64,000 bases of DNA from JAHRAW01 sp965212085 (GCA_965212085.1 OZ243042.1:1984001-2048000), one strand, 5' to 3'. Shown: positions 34,275 through 44,059, numbered from the stretch's first letter. Made by a program: numbers and translations. Notes: generated from the sequence alone by a model not told the origin.

Positions 34275-35477
34275 ATGCCAACCAAACCCAACAATCCCCC
34301 CCACTTCACAACCCGCGCCACCACCCTGGGCCGCCCGTCCGTCACCAACCGCACTCCGGTCAACCACCCCGTACACCGCGCATCCACCATCCTGTTCCCC
34401 AGCCTTGCCGAGTTTGAGCGCGCCTACGGCAACCGCTACGACGACGACAACTATATCTACGGCCGGCTTGGCACGCCTTTGAGCAACGCTTTGCGCGAGG
34501 CGTGGGCGGAGCTTGAGAATGGGCATGGCGCGGTGTTGACGTCGTGCGGGGCGAGTGCCAGTGCGGTTGCGTTGTGGGCGTTTCTTGAGCGTGGCGCGCA
34601 TTTGTTGGTACCGGATTCGGTGTATGGGCCGGTGCGCGCTTTTTGTGATGACGAGTTGCGGCGGTTTGGGGTTGAGACTGTTTATTACGATCCGACCGTC
34701 GGCGCGGGCATTGTTTCGCTGCTGCGCGAGGAGACGCGGGTTATCTATCTTGAGTCGCCGGGCTCGCTGACGCTGGAGGTGCAGGACGTGCCGGCGATTG
34801 CGGCGGTGGCACGCGAACGCGGCATCGTTACGATGGCCGACAACACCTGGGCCACGCCGTATTTCTTTCGGCCCCTTGAGCACGGCGTCAACGTTTCCAT
34901 ACAGGCCGCGACCAAGTACGTCGGCGGCCATTCCGATTCCATGCTCGGCATCATCACCACCGACCGCGAACATTACGATACGGTGCGCCGCGTTGCGGTC
35001 AACCTCGGGCAGTTCGCCGCCGCCGACGAGATCGCGCTGACCTTGCGCGGCCTGCGCACGCTGGCGTTGCGCCTTGACCGCCATTACCAGACCGGGTTGC
35101 GCCTCGCCGAGCACCTGCGCGGGTGCCCCGGCGTGCGCCGGGTAATCCATCCCGCGCTGCCCGAAGACGCCGGGCACGCCTTGTGGCGGCGCGACTTCAG
35201 CGGCGCTCCGGGGTTGTTCACGATCCTCCTTGAAGCGCGCTCGCGGCAAGCGTTGGGGGCGATGGTGGACGGGCTGCGCTACTTCGGCCTCGGCGCGAGT
35301 TGGGGCGGCTTTGAGAGCCTGGTGATGCCGGCCAACCCGCGCTCCACCTCCATCCGCACCGCCACCGCGTGGGACGAGGAAGGCAACCTGCTGCGCATCC
35401 ACGCCGGCCTTGAGGAGCCGCAGGATCTGATGGACGACCTCGACGCGGGCCTGGCGCGCTACAACCGCACCCCTTGA
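34275..35477 (+). CDS. Cystathionine beta-lyase-like PLP enzyme (Cys/Met metabolism family)
   Basis: A 400-residue gamma-family PLP enzyme. It has the N-terminal NRTPVNHPVHRASTILF and YGRLGTPLSNALREAW, the cofactor lysine in SIQAATKYVGGHSDSMLG, and the late SWGGFESLVMPANPR. Motifs are closest to MetC-type cystathionine beta-lyases, which split cystathionine to homocysteine, pyruvate and ammonia. Codon use and GC content return to the genome norm right after the AT-rich island. Stand-alone gene. Confidence 0.88.
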   Translation: MPTKPNNPPHFTTRATTLGRPSVTNRTPVNHPVHRASTILFPSLAEFERAYGNRYDDDNYIYGRLGTPLSNALREAWAELENGHGAVLTSCGASASAVALWAFLERGAHLLVPDSVYGPVRAFCDDELRRFGVETVYYDPTVGAGIVSLLREETRVIYLESPGSLTLEVQDVPAIAAVARERGIVTMADNTWATPYFFRPLEHGVNVSIQAATKYVGGHSDSMLGIITTDREHYDTVRRVAVNLGQFAAADEIALTLRGLRTLALRLDRHYQTGLRLAEHLRGCPGVRRVIHPALPEDAGHALWRRDFSGAPGLFTILLEARSRQALGAMVDGLRYFGLGASWGGFESLVMPANPRSTSIRTATAWDEEGNLLRIHAGLEEPQDLMDDLDAGLARYNRTP

Positions 35478-35499
35478 ACCCTCCGCTCCCCCAAGAATC

Positions 35500-35670
35500 T
35501 CCCCGGAAACCGCCCCGGAAACCGCCCCGAAATCTGCAATCCCCTGTTTATTTGCCGCCGCGTTTGCGGCTATACTCCGCTTTCGCTGGTTTTACCAGTT
35601 TTCGCAAGGGTTCCTCTCCGGTTCCCCGGTTCCCCGGTTTTTTGATATTTCCTGAACAGGCAGGTGCAAA
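35500..35670 (+). other. Leader region of ilvB with short repeats
   Basis: Between the lyase and ilvB lie direct repeats of a CCGGAAACCGCC unit (35500-35535), a TATACT -10-like box (35571-35576), and a CCGGTTCC repeat followed by a T-run (around 35620-35645). These could pair as a leader hairpin ahead of ilvB. I found no convincing branched-chain-rich leader peptide here, so attenuation is only a possibility. Confidence 0.35.
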
Positions 35671-37401
35671 GTGGCAATGACCGGCGCTGACATCGTCGTC
35701 CGCTGTTTGCAGGACGAGAACATTGACTTCATCTTCGGCTACCCCGGAGGCGCGGCGTTGCATATCTATGACGCCTTGTACCGCCAGGACAAGGTCAAGC
35801 ACATCCTCGTGCGCCACGAGCAGGGCGCGACCCACGCCGCCGACGGCTACGCGCGCTCCACCGGCAAGCCGGGGGTGGTGCTGGTGACTTCCGGGCCGGG
35901 GGTGACCAACACCGTTACCGGGCTGGCCACCGCGTATATGGACTCGATCCCGATGGTGGTCATCACCGCCCAGGTGCCGTCCACGCTGATCGGCGACGAC
36001 GCCTTCCAAGAGGTGGACACGGTCGGCATCACCCGCCCGTGCGTCAAGCACAACTTCCTGGTCAAGGACGTGGGCGACATCGCCGCGACCATGAAAAAGG
36101 CGTTTTATATCGCCACCTCCGGCCGCCCCGGCCCGGTGGTCATTGACGTGCCCAAGGACATCACCAACGACACCGCCGAGTACGACTATCCCAAAACCAT
36201 CGCCATGCGCTCCTACCAGCCGCGCAACAAAGGCCACGCCAAACAGATCGCCCGCGGCGTGGATTTGCTGCTCGGCGCCAAGCGGCCGATTATCTACACC
36301 GGCGGCGGCGTAGTCCTCGGCGAGGCGCAAAAGCCGCTGCGGGAGTTGATCGGCCTGCTCGGGTTTCCCTGCACCACCACGCTCATGGGGCTGGGCGCGA
36401 TCGCCGCGTCCAACGAATATTTTCTCGGCATGCTCGGCATGCACGGCACCTACGAGTCCAACATGGCGATGCACGGTTGCGACGTCATGCTCGCGGTGGG
36501 CGCGCGCTTTGATGACCGCGTTACCGGCGACCTGGAAAAATTCTCGCCCGGTGCGCGCATCGTGCAAATTGACATTGACCCCTCAAGCATCGGCAAGAAC
36601 GTGGCCGCGGAAGTGCCCATCGTCGGGCATTGCAACGACGTGCTGGAGCAGATGGTGAAACTCATTGCGCCGCGCACCACGGAGATTGACCGCCCGGCGG
36701 TGGATCAATGGTGGCAGCAAATCGGTCAGTGGAAAACCACCGACTCCCTCGCCTACGCCCCCAGCGACAAGGTCATCAAGCCGCAGTTCGTGGTGCAGAA
36801 GATGATGGAAATTACCAAAGGCGGCGCGTTCGTGACCTCGGACGTCGGCCAGCATCAGATGTGGGCGGCGCAGTACTACGGCTTTGAAGAGCCGCGCCGT
36901 TGGATCAATTCCGGCGGCCTCGGCACCATGGGCTTCGGCCTGCCGGCGGCCCTGGGTGTGCAACTCGCGTACCCCGGTGAAACCGTGGCCTGCATCACCG
37001 GAGACGCCAGCATCATCATGTGCATCCAGGAGTTGTCCACCTGCAAGCAGTACGACCTGCCGGTCAAAGTCATCAACCTCAACAACCGTTACATGGGCAT
37101 GGTGCGCCAGTGGCAGGAGTTTTTCTACGACCGCAGATACTCCCATTCCTACATGGACGCGCTGCCCGATTTCGTCGCCCTGGCGGAAAGCTTCGGCCAC
37201 GTCGGCATGCGCGTTGAAAAACCCGCCGACGTTGAAGGCGCGCTCATTGATGCGTTCGCCATGAAAGACCGGCTGGTGTTCCTGGACGTGGTCACCGACC
37301 ACACCGAAAACGTCTATCCGATGATCGCCGCCGGCAAGGGGCACAACGAGATGCACCTGAAACCGGGGCGCGAAGACGAGACCGAGCGGGAGTTGGCCTG
37401 A
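35671..37401 (+). CDS. ilvB: Acetolactate synthase large subunit
   Basis: A 576-residue ThDP enzyme making acetolactate or acetohydroxybutyrate, the first common step of valine, leucine and isoleucine synthesis. Catalytic Glu region in RHEQGATHAADGYARSTGKPG, FAD-binding middle domain, and the ThDP motif GDASIIMCIQELSTCKQYDL...NLNN. The regulatory subunit gene follows after five bases. Also known as ilvI in paralogues; the ilvBHC order here supports the biosynthetic enzyme. Confidence 0.96.
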   Translation: MAMTGADIVVRCLQDENIDFIFGYPGGAALHIYDALYRQDKVKHILVRHEQGATHAADGYARSTGKPGVVLVTSGPGVTNTVTGLATAYMDSIPMVVITAQVPSTLIGDDAFQEVDTVGITRPCVKHNFLVKDVGDIAATMKKAFYIATSGRPGPVVIDVPKDITNDTAEYDYPKTIAMRSYQPRNKGHAKQIARGVDLLLGAKRPIIYTGGGVVLGEAQKPLRELIGLLGFPCTTTLMGLGAIAASNEYFLGMLGMHGTYESNMAMHGCDVMLAVGARFDDRVTGDLEKFSPGARIVQIDIDPSSIGKNVAAEVPIVGHCNDVLEQMVKLIAPRTTEIDRPAVDQWWQQIGQWKTTDSLAYAPSDKVIKPQFVVQKMMEITKGGAFVTSDVGQHQMWAAQYYGFEEPRRWINSGGLGTMGFGLPAALGVQLAYPGETVACITGDASIIMCIQELSTCKQYDLPVKVINLNNRYMGMVRQWQEFFYDRRYSHSYMDALPDFVALAESFGHVGMRVEKPADVEGALIDAFAMKDRLVFLDVVTDHTENVYPMIAAGKGHNEMHLKPGREDETERELA

Positions 37402-37406
37402 ACAGG

Positions 37407-37901
37407 ATGCGAAGAATTATTTCACTGCTGCTGGAAAACGAAGCCGGCGCACTCTCAAGGGTCGCCGGATTATTCTCGGCGCGCGGCTACAACATTGAAT
37501 CGCTGACCGTCGCCCCCACCGACGACGATTCGCTGTCGCGCATGACCATCGTCACCAACGGCACCGACCAAATCATCGAGCAGATTACCAAGCAGTTGAA
37601 CAAACTCATTGAGGTCGTCAAACTCATTGACCTGACCGAAGGCCACCACATTGAACGCGAGTTGATGCTGGTCAAAGTAACCGCCGCCGGCAACGACGAA
37701 AGGGAAGAAGTCAAACGCCTGAACGACATCTTCCGCGGGCGCATCATTGACGTAACCGACTCCACCTACACCCTGGAGATGACCGGCAGCAGCGAAAAAG
37801 TGGACGCATTTCTCGGCGCACTCGCGCCGTTTGAGATCATCGAAGTGGTGCGCTCCGGCATATCCGGCATTGGGCGTGGAAAGCGCGCCTTGAAAGTATA
37901 A
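37407..37901 (+). CDS. ilvH: Acetolactate synthase small (regulatory) subunit
   Basis: A 164-residue protein with an N-terminal ACT domain (LLENEAGALSRVAGLFSARGYNIESLTVAPT) that binds valine for feedback control, and a C-terminal activating domain. Stoichiometric partner of IlvB. Located between ilvB and ilvC. Confidence 0.96.
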   Translation: MRRIISLLLENEAGALSRVAGLFSARGYNIESLTVAPTDDDSLSRMTIVTNGTDQIIEQITKQLNKLIEVVKLIDLTEGHHIERELMLVKVTAAGNDEREEVKRLNDIFRGRIIDVTDSTYTLEMTGSSEKVDAFLGALAPFEIIEVVRSGISGIGRGKRALKV

Positions 37902-37947
37902 CCGCGATCAATTCTATAACCCATATTTTGAACGACGAGTAACCAAC

Positions 37948-38964
37948 ATGAAAATTTTCTATGACAAAGACGCCGACCCGGATTTTCTGAAAGGTCCCAA
38001 AGTCGCCATCATCGGCTACGGTTCGCAAGGCCACGCCCACGCCAACAACCTCAACGACAGCGGCGTCAGCGTCGTGGTCGGTTTGCGCGAAGGCTCAAAC
38101 TCGCGGGCCAAAGCCGAACGAAGCGGACTCGCGGTCGCCGAAGTCGCAGACGCGGTCGCACAAGCCGATTTGGTGATGATGCTGTGCCCGGATGAACGCA
38201 TGGCGGAAATTTATCAAACCGCAGTGGAACCGAACCTGAAACCCCACGCGACCCTGGCGTTTGCGCACGGCTTCAACATTCATTTCGGCTACATCAAAAC
38301 AGACGGCGGCCGAGACGTCATCATGATCGCCCCCAAAGGTCCCGGCCACCTGTTGCGCTCAACTTTTGAAAAAGGCGCCGGCATCCCCTGCCTGATCGCC
38401 ATCCATCAAGACGCCAGCGGCACCGCGCAAAAAACCGCGCTATCCTACGCCGCCCACATCGGCGGCGGCCGCGCCGGCATCATCGAAACCTCCTTCAAAG
38501 AAGAAACCGAAACCGATTTGTTCGGCGAACAAGCGGTACTGTGCGGCGGCGCCACCTCGCTGGTGCAAGCCGGATTTGAAACCCTCGTAGAAGCCGGCTA
38601 CGCCCCGGAAATGGCCTACTTTGAGTGTCTCCACGAACTCAAACTGATCGTTGACCTGATGTACGAAGGCGGCATCGCCGACATGCGCTACTCAATCTCC
38701 AACACCGCCGAATTCGGCGACCTGACCCGCGGCCCGCGCATCGTCAACGAACAAACCAAAGCCGAAATGAAAAAAATCCTCAGCGAAATCCAATCCGGCG
38801 AATTCGCCCGCGAATGGATGGACGAAAACGCCGCCGGCGGGAAACGATTTCCCGAACTGCGGAGCAAGGCGCAACAGCATCAGATTGAAGAAGTGGGGAA
38901 AGAGTTGCGTTCTATGATGTCTTGGATTGGGGATAGTAAGGTTATTGATAAATCCAGGAATTGA
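37948..38964 (+). CDS. ilvC: Ketol-acid reductoisomerase (class I)
   Basis: A 338-residue short-form KARI. NADPH-binding GYGSQGHAHANNL at residues about 26-38, then AHGFNIHFGYI, PKGPGHLLRSTFEKGAG and the magnesium-site residues in the C-terminal knotted domain (ETETDLFGEQAVLCGG). Converts acetolactate to dihydroxyisovalerate. End of the ilvBHC cluster; downstream the sequence drops in GC into an accessory island. Confidence 0.96.
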   Translation: MKIFYDKDADPDFLKGPKVAIIGYGSQGHAHANNLNDSGVSVVVGLREGSNSRAKAERSGLAVAEVADAVAQADLVMMLCPDERMAEIYQTAVEPNLKPHATLAFAHGFNIHFGYIKTDGGRDVIMIAPKGPGHLLRSTFEKGAGIPCLIAIHQDASGTAQKTALSYAAHIGGGRAGIIETSFKEETETDLFGEQAVLCGGATSLVQAGFETLVEAGYAPEMAYFECLHELKLIVDLMYEGGIADMRYSISNTAEFGDLTRGPRIVNEQTKAEMKKILSEIQSGEFAREWMDENAAGGKRFPELRSKAQQHQIEEVGKELRSMMSWIGDSKVIDKSRN

Positions 38965-39090
38965 TGGGGGGTTGGGCTGTGTCGGACGCAGTAAAATCAA
39001 GCATTTATATGATGTGTTTGATTGCGAAGTTGGCTTGTGCTAGCCTATCTGCACTATGAAAATTTCACCCAGAGGACGGGCTACGAATCT

Positions 39091-40032
39091 ATGAAGAAAA
39101 CAGCCAACATAGAAAACCCACAAAGGCGAAAAGCTTCTCTTACCCCTCGCTATGTCAACGATGGTGAAATTTGGCATGGCGATAACTTGCCAGTTTTGCA
39201 ACAAATGGCAACCAAATCCATCCCGCTGATTTATATTGATCCGCCCTTCAATACCGGCAAAACCCAAAGTCGAAAACGGATCAAAACAAAGCGCGTCGGC
39301 GGCGAAAATGACACTGGCGACCGCACCGGGTTTGGCGGCCATCGTTATCAAACAACAGTGACGCACGAATCGGGGTATGCCGATGTTTTTGGTGATTACT
39401 TGGAATTTCTACGCCCCAGATTGGTCGAGGCACATCGCATATTGACCGCCAACGGCAGTTTATTTTTTCATATCGATTGGCGGGAATCTGCGCGTTGCCG
39501 CATACTGCTGGAAAAAATCTTTGGCGGTAGGGCGCACTGCATCAATGAAATCATTTGGACATACGACTACGGCGCTCGCAGTAAAACCAGATGGTCGACC
39601 AAACACGATAACATTTATTGGTTCGCCAAAGATCCGGACCACTATGTTTTCAACTACGACACCATTGATCGTATTCCATACATGGCACCTGGTTTGGTAG
39701 GAAAAGAAAAGGCGCAGCGCGGCAAAACGCCGACGGATACTTGGTGGCAAACCATCGTGCCCACAAACGGCAAAGAAAAAACCGGCTATGCAACGCAAAA
39801 ACCCCTCGCCATATTAAAACGGATCGTGCGCACCCATTCACAACCGAACGACACGATATTAGACTTTTTTGCCGGAAGCGGTACTACCGGAGAGGCCGCG
39901 GCATTGACAGGCCGCAGATTTATTTTAGTTGATGAGAACCCTGAAGCGATTTCAGTGATGGAATCCCGTTTGTGTAAAATACAGAAACAAGAGGTATTGC
40001 TACAATGTCAAGAGAAGCGTATAACAAACTGA
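39091..40032 (+). CDS. Type II DNA methyltransferase, beta class (N6-adenine or N4-cytosine)
   Basis: About 313 residues. Catalytic motif IV is IYIDPPFNTGKTQ near the N-terminus and the AdoMet-binding motif I (LDFFAGSGTTGEAAA) is near the C-terminus: the beta-class order. The target-recognition region lies between. The stop codon lies inside the next gene (28-base overlap), which encodes a PD-(D/E)XK nuclease, so the two form a restriction-modification unit. ATG 39091 is preferred to 39022. The recognition sequence cannot be read. Confidence 0.9.
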   Translation: MKKTANIENPQRRKASLTPRYVNDGEIWHGDNLPVLQQMATKSIPLIYIDPPFNTGKTQSRKRIKTKRVGGENDTGDRTGFGGHRYQTTVTHESGYADVFGDYLEFLRPRLVEAHRILTANGSLFFHIDWRESARCRILLEKIFGGRAHCINEIIWTYDYGARSKTRWSTKHDNIYWFAKDPDHYVFNYDTIDRIPYMAPGLVGKEKAQRGKTPTDTWWQTIVPTNGKEKTGYATQKPLAILKRIVRTHSQPNDTILDFFAGSGTTGEAAALTGRRFILVDENPEAISVMESRLCKIQKQEVLLQCQEKRITN

Positions 40033-40541
40033 TAAGAATTGCCGGTGAGCTGAAACCGCACTATTGCGATAATTCAGCAACTTGGGTAAATAGCCCTTTC
40101 CAGTGGATCAAGGGTGGTATTACCTCAAGACAAAAAGGGAAAATCGGGGAGGAGATGGTCTGGAAATTTCTGGAGGAATACGACTTCGCTGTGGAGAAAT
40201 CTCCGGATAGCGATGCTGATTTGGTTGTTGATGGCAAGAGAGTAGAGGTTAAACTTTCCACTATGTGGAGTGGTGGCATCTACAAATTTCAACAAATCCG
40301 AGACCAAAATTACGACCTGATCTTTTGTTTGGGGCTTTCTCCAAATGAAGCACACGCATGGGTTGCTAAAAAATCCGAGATTGATTGGACCGAGTTGACC
40401 AACCAACACGGTGGAGAACGAGGCAATGACACTTGGTGGATATCATTTGAACCACCCAATTCTCCGCATACTTGGATGTGCCCGCAGAACGGTGACTTGA
40501 CGCAAGTATGCACCCACTTACATGATGCGATACACGGATAA
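40005..40541 (+). CDS. PD-(D/E)XK restriction endonuclease, partner of the methyltransferase
   Basis: A 178-residue protein. The nuclease core is visible: a helix GKIGEEMVWKFLEE, then SDADLVVDGKRVEVKLSTMW, with Asp in DADLVV and the Glu-x-Lys pair in VEVKLS. The size fits a small type II endonuclease. Overlap with the methyltransferase gene (28 bases) supports co-translation, and the modification enzyme is made first. No named family recognised. Confidence 0.8.
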   Translation: MSREAYNKLIRIAGELKPHYCDNSATWVNSPFQWIKGGITSRQKGKIGEEMVWKFLEEYDFAVEKSPDSDADLVVDGKRVEVKLSTMWSGGIYKFQQIRDQNYDLIFCLGLSPNEAHAWVAKKSEIDWTELTNQHGGERGNDTWWISFEPPNSPHTWMCPQNGDLTQVCTHLHDAIHG

Positions 40542-40559
40542 ATACTCGTTGCCTCGATG

Positions 40560-40627
40560 TCATTCCCGAACGATAGAAAAATAGGGAGCGATAGCGACCA
40601 TATTTTTCATCGTATCGGGAATCCAGG
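40560..40627 (+). repeat. Intergenic palindromic repeat, type B
   Basis: ATTCCCGAACGATAG ... CTATCG-type arms ending TATCGGGAATCCAG, with a GAGCGATAGCGACC core. Near-identical copies are at 45107-45174 and, inverted, at 58426-58494. A REP/BIME-like element between the endonuclease and protease genes. Confidence 0.8.
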
Positions 40628-40713
40628 GGTTAAACCGGCAGCTAGTCGCTAACTTGACCGTGTTTGTGTGGTCAATATACAATGTTGAAACAGTCACCGG
40701 AAAAACCAAGCAG

Positions 40714-41901
40714 ATGAAAATTCAAATAGTTCGTATCATCACCCTTGCCGTTTTGGCGATGGCTTCTGCTGTTTCCGTTGCGGAGTATTCAAGCGGACAA
40801 ATTGCCGAATTTCGTAAGTTGGCAGAGCAAGGAAACCCGCACGCGCAAGCTCTTTTGGGTAGTGCATACATTCAAGGTGATGGCGTTCCCCAAGATAAGC
40901 GCGAGGCGGTGCGATGGTGGCGCAAGGCGGCGGAGCAGGGAAATGCGCGTGCGCAAGTTTCTTTGGGCCGTGCATACTTCTTTGGCGAGGGCATCATTAT
41001 AGATTATCGCGAGGCTTATATCTGGTATTCCATTGTTAAGGCAAACGGAAATGAGAATGCGGATGATATAATAAGTGGGCAATCTGTTTTACAACGACCA
41101 GTTTTTACTGCTGAGGATTATGCCACTTTGCATTTCTTTTTTGGGCAACCCTCTTCAGTATATGGAGGAAAAGAACCAGAGTTTCCACCCACGCCGACCT
41201 TTGACTTACGTAAGCATAATTGGCGCAACTATCTATCCCGAGCGGAAATTCGCTCTGCACAGAAGGAGGCAGCAAGACGAATGGAAGCGATTGAAAATCG
41301 TACGAAAAAGCCCGCCGTTAGCGCGAATATCGCCATTACACCCAAAAAAACGAATATCGCTGAGCGCGTATTCGAAAATACATGGCGGTCGGTGGTGGTC
41401 GTCGTGAGCGGCGATGGTCAGGGAAGTGGTGTGATAATCCGCCCTAATATCGTGGCGACCAATTGCCATGTGGTTGATGTGGGTAGTAGTATTGCCGTGT
41501 ATAAATCTGTTGACCGCCGAGCGGATACTGACTCTACCTTTGCCGCCACTATCAGGCGTTCCGATGAAGGTAAGGATTTTTGCCTATTGGATGTTTACGG
41601 CTTGTGGGGCGTTCCGGCGGCGGTTCGCCGATACGATACCCTTAAAGTAGGCGAAGATGTGTATGGTTTGGGCGCACCCAAAGGGTTGGATTTGTCGTTT
41701 TCTGATGGATTAATTTCACAGTTGCGCGAGGTGGACGGAAGCCGGTTTATACAAACCAATACGGCCATATCACCCGGCTCGTCGGGTGGTGGTTTGTTTG
41801 ACAGCGAGGGGAATCTGGTTGGTATTATGACTTCGAAAATTTCTGATGAAAATGCCGAGGGTCTTGGTTTTGCCATTCCCGCGGATTTAGTATTGGAGTA
41901 G
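40714..41901 (+). CDS. Secreted Sel1-repeat protein with trypsin-like serine protease domain
   Basis: About 395 residues. Signal peptide (IITLAVLAMASAVSVA), then two Sel1-like repeats (FRKLAEQGNPHAQALLGSAYIQGDG; WWRKAAEQGNARAQVSLGRAYFFGEG), a linker, and a trypsin-fold domain with the full triad: His in VATNCHVVD, Asp in KDFCLLDVYG and Ser in PGSSGGGLFD. It probably acts outside the cytoplasmic membrane and may bind partners through the Sel1 solenoid. AT-rich like the island around it. A similar repeat-plus-trypsin design occurs at 48016-49533. Confidence 0.85.
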   Translation: MKIQIVRIITLAVLAMASAVSVAEYSSGQIAEFRKLAEQGNPHAQALLGSAYIQGDGVPQDKREAVRWWRKAAEQGNARAQVSLGRAYFFGEGIIIDYREAYIWYSIVKANGNENADDIISGQSVLQRPVFTAEDYATLHFFFGQPSSVYGGKEPEFPPTPTFDLRKHNWRNYLSRAEIRSAQKEAARRMEAIENRTKKPAVSANIAITPKKTNIAERVFENTWRSVVVVVSGDGQGSGVIIRPNIVATNCHVVDVGSSIAVYKSVDRRADTDSTFAATIRRSDEGKDFCLLDVYGLWGVPAAVRRYDTLKVGEDVYGLGAPKGLDLSFSDGLISQLREVDGSRFIQTNTAISPGSSGGGLFDSEGNLVGIMTSKISDENAEGLGFAIPADLVLE

Positions 41902-41910
41902 GGAAAAAGC

Positions 41911-43374
41911 ATGGTTACCGCCAAAGAAATAGATCAATACATTAACGATAATTTGATCTCGAAGAATACGTTTTGTACTATAAAGGACGAGCCTTTCGTA
42001 CTACTTTTCGGTGGGGAAAATGAAGATCACTCATCAAGGCTAACTTTTTCTAGTATACCCAAAGGTGTGCCATATAAATATGTTCTAGTTGGAACTACAA
42101 TAACTGATGATAATTTAACACAAAGTGAAATTTTTAACCAGTCCACACTTTCTAATCGAAATTTATTCTTTTTAGGTAATGTTGAGTTCAATGGTCTTGA
42201 TCTTTTGGACGATTTTATTTTAAATGTGGAAGGTGCCTACAATGCCTCGGTATCATTTAAAAAATGCTATTTTAAGAGTAAGGTAAAAATAAGAAATATG
42301 GAATATGGTAATTATAAAAAATCTTGCAAAAACAAAACGACCTTGGAACGACTTAAATTTATTAACTGTGAAATGCATTCTAGTAAGGCGTACAACAACC
42401 CATTTATTAGGGTTGGATTTCTGGATGTGAATTTCTTCGTACTAAAAAATCTTAGGGTTCCCGCCGGTGCTGAAGTTAATATTGGAGATTGTCACTTTAA
42501 AAATTTCCGACTTTCTAATTTTAGAAACTTGGGGAAATTTAAATTGTACAAAATTAATGTAGGACATGAGGAAGATACGAACAATGGTACATTCCAACTA
42601 GATAACACATCCATCGGCGACACTGATTTTCAGAGTCTCAATTTAGTTTCTTTCAAGACCAGAAAGATATTTGACAACATTTTATCTGGCATTGACTATA
42701 CCAATGTTAAGTGGGAAAAACCAGAAACAGATATACAACTAGGGCAATTTATACTAGGAGAAAGAATAACTGATAAAAAAAACAAAATTGAGAGAAAAAG
42801 AAGAATTGAAAAAGAAAAAAGAACTCGAAGAGCAAAAAAAAGGGATACGTACAGGGTTTTAAAAAACGTAGCACAAACAAATAATGATATGCCACAAGCA
42901 TTTGCCTTTCATATCAAAGAAATGCAATGGCACAGAGAGCTAATCAAGGGAAATACAAAGCTATTCAATATGGATAAATTAAAACGCTTATGGGTATTCA
43001 AAAAATTGACTGAATTATTCGGTAAACGGAAAAAATCAGGTAAATTGTTAGATAGAATAATTTTGGAGTTTGGGTATCATACAAACCGGTATGGGCAAGA
43101 CTGGTTTAGACCAATGCGTTGTATTTTGTTTTCAGGAATTTTGGCTTATGCCATATTGCTATGGGTGTTAACCGGAGATTTTTTTAGTATTTTTAAACTC
43201 GGGAATTGGAAAGAATTTTTTGTATTTTTGAATCCAACTCATGCAATAAAACCCATTACCGTAGGATGCTGGGGATTTTCGGCATACACCATAGATTTTT
43301 CCTTTCGAGTTTGGGAGAGCGCACTAATTTATCAAACCATCCAAGCCTTCAGAAAATACTCAAGAAAGTTTTAA
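41911..43374 (+). CDS. Pentapeptide-like beta-helix protein with C-terminal membrane segments
   Basis: A 487-residue unknown. The first 270 residues are rich in short Phe/Leu/Asn repeats (FKKCYFKSKVKIRN, LKFINCEMHSS, IGDCHFKNFRLSNFRNLGKFKLYKIN) that suggest an irregular pentapeptide-type beta helix. A very basic coiled region follows (KKNKIERKRRIEKEKRTRRAKKR), then two or three hydrophobic segments and a closing YQTIQAFRKYSRKF, a tail seen in membrane-anchored pentapeptide proteins. Strongly AT-rich. Starts nine bases after the protease stop. Function unknown. Confidence 0.6.
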   Translation: MVTAKEIDQYINDNLISKNTFCTIKDEPFVLLFGGENEDHSSRLTFSSIPKGVPYKYVLVGTTITDDNLTQSEIFNQSTLSNRNLFFLGNVEFNGLDLLDDFILNVEGAYNASVSFKKCYFKSKVKIRNMEYGNYKKSCKNKTTLERLKFINCEMHSSKAYNNPFIRVGFLDVNFFVLKNLRVPAGAEVNIGDCHFKNFRLSNFRNLGKFKLYKINVGHEEDTNNGTFQLDNTSIGDTDFQSLNLVSFKTRKIFDNILSGIDYTNVKWEKPETDIQLGQFILGERITDKKNKIERKRRIEKEKRTRRAKKRDTYRVLKNVAQTNNDMPQAFAFHIKEMQWHRELIKGNTKLFNMDKLKRLWVFKKLTELFGKRKKSGKLLDRIILEFGYHTNRYGQDWFRPMRCILFSGILAYAILLWVLTGDFFSIFKLGNWKEFFVFLNPTHAIKPITVGCWGFSAYTIDFSFRVWESALIYQTIQAFRKYSRKF

Positions 43375-43382
43375 CAAATCCA

Positions 43383-44054
43383 ATGCCCCCATCAAACTAC
43401 CCAATCCTCGCCCCCGAAGGCCACCCCCACCTAATCATCGCCTTCCTATCCGGCATAGCCGCCACCTGGCTATTCGGCTATTGGTCCATCCCCGTCTGGC
43501 TACTGATAGCGTTCGTCTTCCAGTTCTTCCGCGATCCCAAACGCCGCATCAGCGATCAACCCGGTGCCATCGTCAGCCCGGCCAGTGGTAAAATCGTTGC
43601 GGTGGGGGAGGCCGACAATCCCTGGCTTGATGGCGTTCGCTCCCTCAAGGTCAGCATTTTTATGAACATATTTTCGGTACATTCCAACCTGATTCCGGTG
43701 GGCGGGGTTATTGAGCAATGCTGGTACCGCCCCGGCAAGTTTTTTAACGCGGCGTTGGACAAGGCTTCCAACCGCAACGAGCGCAACGCCATCTGGATCA
43801 AAACCGCCGCCGGCGAGGACGTGGTCAGCGTGCAAATCGCCGGACTGATTGCGCGGCGGATTTTGTCTTACGTGAAGCCGGGGGACGCGGTCGTAACCGG
43901 CCAGCGTTACGGCTTTATTCGCTTTGGTTCGCGGGTGGATTTATACTTGCCCACCGGCACGCAACTGGTCGTCAAACTTGGGCAATGGGTTCATTCGGGC
44001 AACGACGTGATCGGTTTCACTGGAACGGGGGCGGCGGCTAACGCGAAGCCGTAA
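43383..44054 (+). CDS. psd: Phosphatidylserine decarboxylase proenzyme (short form)
   Basis: A 223-residue PSD of the short, archaetidylserine-decarboxylase-like type: N-terminal membrane helices, HSNLIPVGGVIEQCWYRPGKFFNAALDKASNRNERN, and the self-cleavage Gly-Ser in RFGSRVDLYLP, which yields the pyruvoyl group. Makes phosphatidylethanolamine. ATG 43383 is nine bases after the pentapeptide gene stop. With pssA next to it, the two-step route from CDP-diacylglycerol is complete. Confidence 0.92.
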   Translation: MPPSNYPILAPEGHPHLIIAFLSGIAATWLFGYWSIPVWLLIAFVFQFFRDPKRRISDQPGAIVSPASGKIVAVGEADNPWLDGVRSLKVSIFMNIFSVHSNLIPVGGVIEQCWYRPGKFFNAALDKASNRNERNAIWIKTAAGEDVVSVQIAGLIARRILSYVKPGDAVVTGQRYGFIRFGSRVDLYLPTGTQLVVKLGQWVHSGNDVIGFTGTGAAANAKP

Positions 44055-44059
44055 AGCAA

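Noticed and set aside
35474..35680. Plus-strand 68-codon ORF before ilvB as an ilv leader peptide
   Set aside because: Proline/arginine-rich with no run of Ile, Val or Leu codons; it looks like repeat-derived sequence.
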